DNA of 12,373 nucleotides from positions 1-12,373 of the forward strand of contig SOJG01000065.1 in assembly GCA_004375885.1 (NCBI GenBank). The letters are read 5' to 3'. Below the pieces are notes generated by a model that was not told the DNA's origin, did not search any database, and saw only the letters and a list, made by a program, of their open reading frames with translations. The position numbers were made by a program, and so were the translations under genes. Position 1 is the stretch's first letter. Every line of letters begins with the position of its first letter. Source of the DNA: Dehalococcoidia bacterium. GTDB lineage: Bacteria; Chloroflexota; Dehalococcoidia; GIF9; AB-539-J10. Shown piece after piece: positions 6,756 through 12,373 of this stretch.

Positions 6756-7100
6756 CTGGAAGCGGCAGAAATAGCGCACCTGGCTACCGAACTTGCTTCT
6801 GAGAAGCAAGCGAGGGATATTGCCATGCTGGACGTGAGAGCCCTGTGTTCTTTCGCGGACTACTTCGTCCTTTGCACGGGAGACACCAAGCGGCATCTTG
6901 AAGCTATCTGGCAGGGCATCCATGAAATACTGAAGAGCAAAGGTGTGGCGCCTCATCATAACGAAGGGACACCTGACTCAGGCTGGATGCTTGCTGATTT
7001 TGGCTCTGTTATCATTCACATATTTGCTCCCTCCGAGCGGGACTACTACCAACTGGACAAATTGTGGGACAAGGCCATCCCCGTAGTCAGAATTCAGTAG
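6756..7100 (+). CDS. rsfS: Ribosomal silencing factor RsfS, probable non-AUG start
   Basis: RsfS binds ribosomal protein uL14 and blocks joining of the subunits when nutrients are short. The core is unmistakable: MLDVRALCSFADYFVLCTGDTKRHLEAI, then GWMLADFGSVIIHIFAPSERDYYQLDKLW. Homologous sequence continues upstream of ATG 6825 as EAAEIAHLATELASEKQARDIA, the normal N-terminal helix. In this frame there is no ATG, GTG or TTG between the stop at 6735 and 6825. The CTG at 6756, 11 bases after GGAGG (6740-6744), gives 114 residues, the usual length. Alternatives are a one-base sequence error that would put GTG 6748 in frame, or a shortened protein from ATG 6825. The gene ends inside the convergent ndk: the last 7 bases overlap. 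Confidence 0.82.
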   Translation: MEAAEIAHLATELASEKQARDIAMLDVRALCSFADYFVLCTGDTKRHLEAIWQGIHEILKSKGVAPHHNEGTPDSGWMLADFGSVIIHIFAPSERDYYQLDKLWDKAIPVVRIQ

Positions 7101-7540
7101 ATCCATCTGTCCAGTTCTCGGTCATAGTCGACGATTTCGTCTGCTGAGAAGAACAGGTCTATTTCACCGGAGGCATTTTCCAGTGAATCGGAGCCATGCA
7201 CCAGGTTATGTCCAATCTCAATGCCTAGGTCGCCTCTGATAGTGCCGCTGCTGGCTTTGGCAGGGTCAGTTTCTCCCATCGTTTGTCGTATTATGTCCAC
7301 CGCGTTTTTACCCTGGAAGACGATGGCGATGATTGGGCTGGAGGTGATGAAATCCACCAGATCATTGAAGAAGGCCTTCCCTTTGTGAATAGCATAGTGG
7401 CGCTGAGCCCGATTCCTATCCATATGCAGCATCTTCATACCTACGATTTTGAGCCCCTTCTTTTCCAGGCGAGAGATGATTTCCCCGGCCAATCCCCTTT
7501 GTATGGCATCTGGTTTGATAATGACTAGACTTCTCTCCAT
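7094..7540 (-). CDS. ndk: Nucleoside diphosphate kinase
   Basis: Ndk moves the terminal phosphate of ATP to other nucleoside diphosphates through a phosphohistidine. From ATG 7540 it has 148 residues and starts MERSLVIIKPDAIQRGLAGEI. The active-site segment is GHNLVHGSDS, with the catalytic His at residue 115. The C terminus (DYDRELDRWIY) is normal for bacterial forms. AAAGGAG (7557-7551) lies 10 bases before ATG 7540 and 4 bases before an alternative in-frame TTG at 7546. The ATG fits the family start better. The gene is the last of the thiL-tsaE-tsaB-hydrolase group; its ribosome-binding site touches the upstream stop codon, so coupled translation is likely. Confidence 0.95.
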   Translation of the reverse strand: MERSLVIIKPDAIQRGLAGEIISRLEKKGLKIVGMKMLHMDRNRAQRHYAIHKGKAFFNDLVDFITSSPIIAIVFQGKNAVDIIRQTMGETDPAKASSGTIRGDLGIEIGHNLVHGSDSLENASGEIDLFFSADEIVDYDRELDRWIY

Positions 7541-7557
7541 ATTCAACTGGCTCCTTT

Positions 7558-8619
7558 CTAAACCCTTGTGAGTAACGTGAGTAAATCCACGTTTTCCAGA
7601 GAGTCAACCACTTTGTCAGCCTGCTCGAGCTTCTGTCGAGGATGCGTGTTGGTTACTGCCAGGCATTTCATCCCCGCGGTCTTGGCTGCTTGAACTCCCA
7701 GAGCGGAGTCTTCAATTACCACGCAATCACTGGGTGCCACCCCCAGCCTCTCGGCAGCCAAAAGATATATCTGAGGACTGGGTTTGCTTTGGGATACTTC
7801 TCGACCGAAAACAATACAATCGAACAATCTCTCCAAATCAAGCTCGCCTATGACTAAGTCGATATTTTCCATTGGCGCCGAAGACACCAATCCCAGTTTG
7901 AAATTCGCCTTCCTTATAGAACTCAGCAGCCTTACCGCCCCAGGAAATGGCCTGATGTTTCCTCGTGCCTTCTGTCGAAAAGCCTCCTCCTTCTCCTGTA
8001 CCATGATTCCGACGTCTTCCTCGGAAAGATCCCTGCCCATAACAATCTCCACTATGAAGTCATTTCTGGTGCCGAAGAGCTGGGCAAAATCCTCTGTGGT
8101 GAATTGTACTCCTCTTTTGGCAAAGGTCTCTTGCCAGGCAGCAAAGTGGAAGGAATAGGAATCGGCAATAACTCCGTCCATGTCCCAGAGGACTGTCTTT
8201 TTTGACTGTCTCCAGACGTAGAACAGGAAATCGCCATCGACCAGGACCGTATTGTCCCTGAGAGTAAGCACTCCTCTGGTCTCCACCAGCCGTTTTGTCA
8301 CCTTAGTGACCCACGCGGAAGCTTGAATTGGCTCGTTGATGGGTGCTGCCCGCTTAAATCTTATCTCGCTTCTGGCAGTAACGCCAAACTCAATCCCGCG
8401 ACAGAGCATGGCGTAGGCATTTACTTCATCGAGGAGCGTATAGAGAATGCCTCCGTGGATCGCATCCTTCCATCCTTGATGAAACTCGCCCGCGGTGAAC
8501 TCTGCGATCACCTTTTCTCCATCATGGATAGGTTTCAGCTTTAGCCCTATAGGGTTCTCCTGACCACAGGCAAAACAGACCCTTGCTGTGTACTCAGCGT
8601 CCAGTCTGGGAATTTCCAT
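7558..8619 (-). CDS. Hotdog thioesterase - HAD phosphatase/phosphomutase fusion
   Basis: A 353-residue protein made of two enzyme-like domains. Residues 1-137 resemble PaaI/THEM4-type hotdog thioesterases: an opening CFACGQENPIGLKL (15-28), then HGGILYTLLDE (55-65) with the HGG turn and an acidic residue at 64. Residues 140-353 form a HAD hydrolase of the beta-phosphoglucomutase-like group. They contain motif I WDMDGVIADS (nucleophile Asp146, Asp148), a helical cap, motif II LVSSAP, motif III Lys in SKPSPQIYL, and motif IV VVIEDSALGVQAAKTAGM. The junction (FYVWRQSKKTVLW) is continuous in the sequence. Substrates are unknown. GGAG lies 7 bases before the ATG, and the start overlaps the end of tsaB by 26 bases. 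The codons for Lys140-Lys141 contain an A-AAA-AAG run. Confidence 0.85.
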   Translation of the reverse strand: MEIPRLDAEYTARVCFACGQENPIGLKLKPIHDGEKVIAEFTAGEFHQGWKDAIHGGILYTLLDEVNAYAMLCRGIEFGVTARSEIRFKRAAPINEPIQASAWVTKVTKRLVETRGVLTLRDNTVLVDGDFLFYVWRQSKKTVLWDMDGVIADSYSFHFAAWQETFAKRGVQFTTEDFAQLFGTRNDFIVEIVMGRDLSEEDVGIMVQEKEEAFRQKARGNIRPFPGAVRLLSSIRKANFKLGLVSSAPMENIDLVIGELDLERLFDCIVFGREVSQSKPSPQIYLLAAERLGVAPSDCVVIEDSALGVQAAKTAGMKCLAVTNTHPRQKLEQADKVVDSLENVDLLTLLTRV

Positions 8620-9337
8620 TTCGTGGCTCCGTTACCTCACTGAGGGTGGCATCAGGAGGCCTCCTAGCTCTGGGCTTGGTTATATGAGGGGCGCGAAGGT
8701 ATGATGGCTGTAGGGTGGCCGGGTCATCGTGTTCTCCCTGATTGAGTTTTCGCCAACCCAATATAGCCAGACAGCTGGCTCGGGATTGGCTATTATACTG
8801 GGCAATTATAGCTCGCCTGCCCACAGTCTGCCGTAATTCGTCGAGGATATTCGAAGGGATGTCGCCACAGAAAAGCGTTCTCTGCTTAATGCGACGGGAC
8901 AGGGCCCTGACTGTGGTCAAATTTTCCGCCTCCAGACATTGCCATTCATCATTCTTTTGCTGATAGAGTGCAGTAGCTATCTCGTCGCGACCAGCCTTTT
9001 GAACCGGCCGCAGAGGCAGCCCAGTAAAGGCGAAAGGAAAGGCTTCGGCTTCTAATGTGCTTATACCAGCCAAGGGGATATTCAGGGCAGATGCCAGCCC
9101 CTTGGCGGTGCTTAAGCCCACTCGAAGCCCGTTAAAGCTCCCCGGACCCTTAGCTACAATGATTGCCTCCACTGAGTCTAGTTCCACCTTGGCTTGCTGT
9201 AACAGGCAAATCAAGTTCGGCAGCAGTTCTACTGTGTGGTTGTGTGCTGTTCGCCAGGTTAGCGAAGCCAGTATCTCACCCCTATGGGATAAAACGATAC
9301 CTGCGATATCGGACGAAGTATCTATCGCTAGTTCCAT
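8594..9337 (-). CDS. tsaB: tRNA threonylcarbamoyladenosine biosynthesis protein TsaB
   Basis: TsaB (YeaZ) is the partner that activates TsaD in forming the t6A modification at position 37 of ANN-decoding tRNAs. From ATG 9337 the protein has 247 residues. It opens MELAIDTSSDIAGIVL, the actin-like phosphate-1 fold. It carries the signature GPGSFNGLRVGLSTAKGLA (residues 64-82), where N replaces the usual T, and closes with an arginine/proline-rich tail encoded partly over the start of the next gene. The frame is open back to a GTG at 9406, but homology begins at 9337. No good ribosome-binding site precedes 9337. An AGAGGAG lies about 33 bases upstream, too far to serve it. tsaE is upstream; tsaD is not in the window. 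Confidence 0.9.
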   Translation of the reverse strand: MELAIDTSSDIAGIVLSHRGEILASLTWRTAHNHTVELLPNLICLLQQAKVELDSVEAIIVAKGPGSFNGLRVGLSTAKGLASALNIPLAGISTLEAEAFPFAFTGLPLRPVQKAGRDEIATALYQQKNDEWQCLEAENLTTVRALSRRIKQRTLFCGDIPSNILDELRQTVGRRAIIAQYNSQSRASCLAILGWRKLNQGEHDDPATLQPSYLRAPHITKPRARRPPDATLSEVTEPRNGNSQTGR

Positions 9338-9422
9338 ACTGAGAATCTGATTTCCTAACTCTAGATAAATCTCCTCTAGATGCACAACGTGACAAGAGAG
9401 ATTCACACTAACAGAGCAAGAG

Positions 9423-9932
9423 TCAACGAGTCAAGCGACTTCTCCTCAGGGCCATTATCCCTTCTCTGATTTTCAGTTGCTCTATTAGTTCCCGGTAGCG
9501 TTGGCCTTGTGGTTTCAGGGATACAGACCGTCCTCGTTTGGCGGCCGAAGTATATCGTATGGTGATGAGCAGATTATCCCGGGGTACTATCGGCAGCCCT
9601 TTCTCTGCCCATTCAATAACACAAACTCCATCGCCGAAGAAATACTCCTCCAGCGCCAGGTCAGCTATCTCCTCAATGCGATCCAGGCGGTAGAAATCAA
9701 TGTGGTATAGGGGAAGCCGGCCATGATACTCTCTGAGGATGACAAAAGAGGGACTAAAGGCATATTCTTCTACTTCCAGGCCGCGAGCAATGCCCTGGGC
9801 AAGACACGTTTTGCCCGCTCCCAGCTCACCTACCAGAAGGAAAACATCAGCTCTTTGAGCGAGCTCGCCCAGGCAGCTTCCCAGAAGCTGAGTCTGTTCA
9901 GGGCTATGAGAATTTAGGTCCAGGGACTCCAT
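9423..9932 (-). CDS. tsaE: tRNA threonylcarbamoyladenosine biosynthesis ATPase TsaE
   Basis: TsaE is the small ATPase that works with TsaB and TsaD to make t6A in tRNA. The protein is 169 residues. Walker A is GELGAGKT (35-42), followed by the family blocks SPSFVILREYHG, LYHIDFYRL and VCVIEWAEK. A basic C terminus ends the protein. The ATG at 9932 lies 10 bases after GGGAG and 29 bases inside the 3' end of thiL, so the two are probably translationally coupled. The stop is 85 bases before tsaB. Confidence 0.94.
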   Translation of the reverse strand: MESLDLNSHSPEQTQLLGSCLGELAQRADVFLLVGELGAGKTCLAQGIARGLEVEEYAFSPSFVILREYHGRLPLYHIDFYRLDRIEEIADLALEEYFFGDGVCVIEWAEKGLPIVPRDNLLITIRYTSAAKRGRSVSLKPQGQRYRELIEQLKIREGIMALRRSRLTR

Positions 9933-10932
9933 TTCTGAAATGCTCCCAGCCCCCTCTTCTGTAGGGGACGGTATTTCCCTTGCTGTCTAATACGGTCACC
10001 CGTGCTGGCAGCGTTGCCTCCGTCATATCACCGATTACAGTCACGGGGCAGTCTAGAGCTTGCTTAGCCCGGGCAACGGTCGCCGTATCAGCCGTGAAAA
10101 GGAGTTCATAGTCCTCCCCACCGCACAAAGCCAATTCCTGATAGTTAGGGAAATTTGCTGTGATTACAGGGTGCATCGGCACCTGTTCCATCCTTATCCT
10201 GGCGCTCACTTTGCTGGATTCGCATATATGGTCTAGGTCAGCAATCAGCCCGTCGCTTACATCTATAGCGGTCCTGACCCCCTGTTCTATTAGGATTTGG
10301 CCTTCTCTCACTTTTGGCCTGGGCTGCAGGTGAGCCCGTCTCAGGATATCGCCCATTTCAGCATCCGAGATGGTTTTCCCCTTGAGCATTTCCAGGCCGG
10401 CTGCCGATAGTCCCAAATATCCTGTGATGGCTATATGCTCGCCGGGGCAGGCCGTCGATCTCTTAAGTACCGCCTTGCCTTTGGCGCACCCTATGATTGT
10501 CATAGTGATAACTACATTGGGAGAGGCAGCTACATTGCCTCCAACTATGGCCACTCCGAACTCTCTGGCCACATGAGTCATGCCGTTGACGAACCTCGAG
10601 ATGTCTGCCGCGTCCAGTCCGCCAGGCAGCGCCAGGGAAAGCAAAGCGTACTTCGGAATACCGCCCATAGCAGCTATGTCGCTTAGATTTACAGCCATCG
10701 CTTTCCAGCCCAATTCCTCCCAGCTAATGACGTCCAGATCGAAGTGTATATCCTGGACTAGAGTATCAGTGGTAGCTAATTGGATCTGGCTATCACCTTG
10801 CCAGGCGGCGGCGTCATCGCCAATGCCTATCAGAACCTCGTGCCTCGGAGTACGTCCGGAGATTTCGTCTTGGGTGGTGCTGCTGCGTATGAGGTCAATC
10901 AGGCCGAATTCCCCCAACTCAGACACTTTCAT
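9904..10932 (-). CDS. thiL: Thiamine-monophosphate kinase
   Basis: ThiL phosphorylates thiamine monophosphate to thiamine diphosphate, the active cofactor. The protein is 342 residues from ATG 10932. It begins MKVSELGEFGLIDLI and carries the metal/ATP blocks GIGDDAA (36-42) and TTDTLVQDIHFD (54-65). These are followed by AMAVNLSDIAAMGG, a GGN segment, the DVSDGLIADLDHI motif and GGEDYELLF, all typical of the AIR-synthase fold. The longer frame to 11043 was rejected: it would run through the divergent rpsF promoter, and its added residues are not ThiL-like. The start is set by the extended -10 box 7 bases upstream. There is no ribosome-binding site, which fits a leaderless mRNA. It is the first gene of the five-gene minus-strand group. 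Confidence 0.94.
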   Translation of the reverse strand: MKVSELGEFGLIDLIRSSTTQDEISGRTPRHEVLIGIGDDAAAWQGDSQIQLATTDTLVQDIHFDLDVISWEELGWKAMAVNLSDIAAMGGIPKYALLSLALPGGLDAADISRFVNGMTHVAREFGVAIVGGNVAASPNVVITMTIIGCAKGKAVLKRSTACPGEHIAITGYLGLSAAGLEMLKGKTISDAEMGDILRRAHLQPRPKVREGQILIEQGVRTAIDVSDGLIADLDHICESSKVSARIRMEQVPMHPVITANFPNYQELALCGGEDYELLFTADTATVARAKQALDCPVTVIGDMTEATLPARVTVLDSKGNTVPYRRGGWEHFRNGVPGPKFS

Positions 10933-10939
10933 TGGTGGG

Positions 10940-10948
10940 ATTATAACA
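10940..10948 (-). promoter_or_regulatory. Extended -10 promoter of thiL, predicted leaderless
   Basis: TGTTATAAT on the minus strand ends 7 bases before ATG 10932. The expected start point is 10933, so the mRNA would begin AATG. No Shine-Dalgarno sequence or clear -35 box is present. The same nine bases occur at the ftsH promoter. Confidence 0.6.
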
Positions 10949-11003
10949 CTGGCCCTATTTGGCATTCTAGCTCCAGATATGGCAAGTTGTGCCATCATAC
11001 ACC

Positions 11004-11033
11004 TTGTTGCCATTTTGTTCCCTATGGTATAAA
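11004..11033 (+). promoter_or_regulatory. Promoter of rpsF operon, predicted leaderless
   Basis: TGGTATAAA (11025-11033) is an extended -10 box, with TTGTTG (11004-11009) 18 bases upstream as a weak -35. The box ends 8 bases before the rpsF ATG at 11042, predicting a start point around 11040. No ribosome-binding site precedes rpsF. It is divergent from the thiL promoter, and both fit in a 109-base gap. Confidence 0.6.
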
Positions 11034-11041
11034 ATCTAGGC

Positions 11042-11329
11042 ATGCGTGACTACGAATTGGTGGCTATGATCAATCCCGAAGTTGATGAAGAGGGAGTGGC
11101 CAAGATCATAGGCAAGGTGACTCAGTCCATTAACGGTCGTGGTGGGGCGGTGGAAGACGTAAAGCAATGGGGGAGAAGAAGGCTAGCTTACCCCATACAG
11201 AAGGTAACGGAGGCCGACTACGTTCTGGCTCGCTTTAAGCTGATGCCTGAATCGGTCAAGGAGCTGGAAGCCGAGATCGGGGCTTCAAGGGACATTCTGA
11301 GATACCTTGTGGTAAAGGTGGACGATTGA
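11042..11329 (+). CDS. rpsF: 30S ribosomal protein bS6
   Basis: bS6 binds the central domain of 16S rRNA together with bS18. The 95-residue protein begins MRDYELVAMINPEVDEE and has the typical GRRRLAYPIQKVTEADYVLARFKL block, ending ILRYLVVKVDD. It is of normal length without the acidic tail of the E. coli protein. It is the first gene of rpsF-ssb-rpsR-rpmH-rnpA. The ATG sits 8 bases after a TATAAA box and has no Shine-Dalgarno sequence. Confidence 0.96.
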   Translation: MRDYELVAMINPEVDEEGVAKIIGKVTQSINGRGGAVEDVKQWGRRRLAYPIQKVTEADYVLARFKLMPESVKELEAEIGASRDILRYLVVKVDD

Positions 11330-11330
11330 T

Positions 11331-11720
11331 ATGGCAAGTTTAAGCAAAGTGATACTTGTTGGCAACCTAGGATCTGATCCAGAGATGAGGTACACGCCCA
11401 ATGGAAAGGCAGTTACTTCCTTTCGCATGGCTACTAACCATCGTTACACGACTTCTGCTGGAGAGACTAGAGAAGAGACAAACTGGTTCAGGGTTAGTGT
11501 TTGGGGTAAGCCGGCTGAACAGTGCAATCAATTCCTCAGTAAAGGGAGGCAAGTCTACGTCGAGGGACGATTACACGCTCGCAACTGGGAAGGACAGGAT
11601 GGGCAGACGCGCACCAGCCTTGAGGTAACCGCGGATCGCGTGCTGTTCCTCGGTGTGCGAGCTCCAGCTTCCCTTCCCGAGGAAGGGGAGTTGGAGCCTG
11701 AAGACTTGCCCTTTGACTAG
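11331..11720 (+). CDS. ssb: Single-stranded DNA-binding protein
   Basis: SSB coats single-stranded DNA in replication, repair and recombination. The protein is 129 residues. The OB fold fills residues 1-110 (SLSKVILVGNLGSDPEMRYTPNGKAV, then TNWFRVSVWGKPAEQCNQFLSKGRQVYVEGRL). A short linker leads to an acidic tip EPEDLPFD, the partner-binding tail, with one residue after the usual terminal Pro-Phe. The linker is short, so total length is below the roughly 170 residues of many SSBs. It starts 1 base after the rpsF stop, with AAAGGTGG as ribosome-binding site. Confidence 0.95.
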   Translation: MASLSKVILVGNLGSDPEMRYTPNGKAVTSFRMATNHRYTTSAGETREETNWFRVSVWGKPAEQCNQFLSKGRQVYVEGRLHARNWEGQDGQTRTSLEVTADRVLFLGVRAPASLPEEGELEPEDLPFD

Positions 11721-11738
11721 CATAGAGGAGAAGGAGAT

Positions 11739-12029
11739 TTGCGTACTACTGAAAGAGTAAGAAGGACCAGGAGCTTCGGGGCGAGACCGGCATTCTGTCC
11801 CTTCTGCAAGGGGGATGTGAAAATCGACTATAAAGATGCTTCCCTGTTGTCTCGCTATATTTCCAGCCAGGGTAAGATCGTGTCGCGACGGAGGAGCAGA
11901 ACCTGTGCCAAGCACCAGAGAAGGTTAGCACAGGCCATAAAGAGAGCTCGCTATCTGGCCATGTTACCTTACGCGCCAGGGCATATTTGGAAGACAGGAG
12001 GCGTTGGACTGTCGCGATCCACACGTTGA
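11739..12029 (+). CDS. rpsR: 30S ribosomal protein bS18
   Basis: bS18 pairs with bS6 in the small subunit. The 96-residue protein has CPFC (residues 20-23) and TCAKHQRRLAQAIKRARYLAMLPY. The Cys pair plus later Cys and His suggest the zinc-binding variant. About 16 residues follow the usual LPY end (PGHIWKTGGVGLSRSTR), a C-terminal extension. The start is TTG 11739, with GAGGAG (11725-11730) 8 bases upstream; AAGGAG (11731-11736) is too close. No ATG lies near. It is 18 bases after ssb. Confidence 0.92.
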   Translation: MRTTERVRRTRSFGARPAFCPFCKGDVKIDYKDASLLSRYISSQGKIVSRRRSRTCAKHQRRLAQAIKRARYLAMLPYAPGHIWKTGGVGLSRSTR

Positions 12030-12032
12030 GGC

Positions 12033-12173
12033 ATGCCGAAGCGGACTTATCAACCGAAGAAGATTCCCCGCAAGCGCAGTTTAGGCTTTCGCGCTAGAAT
12101 GGCCACTCGGGCTGGAAGACGAGTGCTCAGAGCGAGGCGCCTCAAGGGGAGATACAGGCTGACTCCTGTTTAA
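12033..12173 (+). CDS. rpmH: 50S ribosomal protein bL34
   Basis: A 46-residue, highly basic protein, MPKRTYQPKKIPRKRS then LGFRARMATRAGRRVLRARRLKGRYRLTP, matching bL34 over its whole length. It starts 3 bases after the rpsR stop with GAGG just before the ATG, and is followed by rnpA after 9 bases. This pairing is the usual rpmH-rnpA order. Confidence 0.95.
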   Translation: MPKRTYQPKKIPRKRSLGFRARMATRAGRRVLRARRLKGRYRLTPV

Positions 12174-12182
12174 CTCTATCCT

Positions 12183-12373
12183 GTGAAGGAGCCTCACTCT
12201 TTAACTAATAGGGCACAATACACCCTGGTTTATCGACAAGGCAAAGTGTGGGCAAACAGCTTGCTGGTAATGAAGGCGATGCCCAATGGTCTGAGCCTGA
12301 GCCGACATGGTTTTGCGGTGACCAAAAAGGTGGGCAAGGCGGTGCAGCGTAATCGCGTGAAGAGGGTACTCAG
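12183..12373 (+). CDS. rnpA: Ribonuclease P protein component, 5' part
   Basis: RnpA is the protein subunit of RNase P, which trims tRNA 5' leaders. From GTG 12183 the first 63 codons are visible before the window ends. They read VKEPHSLTNRAQYTLVYRQGK, the normal opening, and then HGFAVTKKVGKAVQRNRVKRVL, the conserved RNR basic block. No clear ribosome-binding site precedes the GTG, and the 9-base gap after rpmH suggests coupled translation. Confidence 0.93.
   Translation, partial: MKEPHSLTNRAQYTLVYRQGKVWANSLLVMKAMPNGLSLSRHGFAVTKKVGKAVQRNRVKRVL

Noticed and set aside
1..12373. Possible defence, mobile-element or biosynthetic system
   Set aside because: All clear genes are housekeeping types; no nuclease, transposase, integrase, toxin, repeat array or att-like repeat was seen.

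Overview
The window is a dense bacterial housekeeping region with roughly balanced base composition. Gene content fits a Chloroflexota-type genome, perhaps Dehalococcoidia: a GuaB3-type IMP dehydrogenase relative, the order thiL-tsaE-tsaB, rpsF-ssb-rpsR joined to rpmH-rnpA, and many TTG/GTG starts. This placement is from gene content and general impression only, with moderate to low confidence. I saw no rRNA, tRNA, CRISPR array, insertion sequence, phage gene or toxin-antitoxin pair.

Layout. (1) 1-1457: the 3' end of a LysE-family exporter runs into a convergent GuaB3-type purine enzyme. (2) 1458-1968: mostly non-coding; it holds a good guaB3 promoter, an rsmI promoter and a possible hairpin. 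(3) 1969-4655, plus strand: rsmI (16S rRNA methylation), a small two-CxxC protein, a 12-codon upstream ORF and metG. (4) 4726-6558, minus strand: ftsH. (5) 6756-7100, plus strand: rsfS, divergent from ftsH and apparently without a normal start codon. (6) 10932-7094, minus strand: thiL, tsaE, tsaB, a thioesterase-HAD hydrolase fusion and ndk, packed like an operon. (7) 11042 to the end, plus strand: rpsF, ssb, rpsR, rpmH and rnpA (cut by the window edge).

How it fits together. Most genes serve translation or its quality control: rRNA methylation, Met-tRNA charging, the t6A tRNA modification proteins TsaB and TsaE, ribosome silencing, ribosomal proteins and RNase P. FtsH handles membrane proteolysis. 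GuaB3 and Ndk deal with nucleotides, and ThiL makes thiamine diphosphate.

The most notable signals are regulatory. Several promoters carry an extended -10 (TGnTATAAT type). At thiL, rpsF and rsmI the -10 box lies only 7-8 bases before the ATG, which predicts leaderless mRNAs. metG is preceded by a short ORF whose stop overlaps its TTG start. The hotdog-HAD fusion has an A-AAA-AAG heptamer exactly at its domain junction. I did not find a clearly new multi-gene system; the window is mainly core metabolism with some unusual expression signals.
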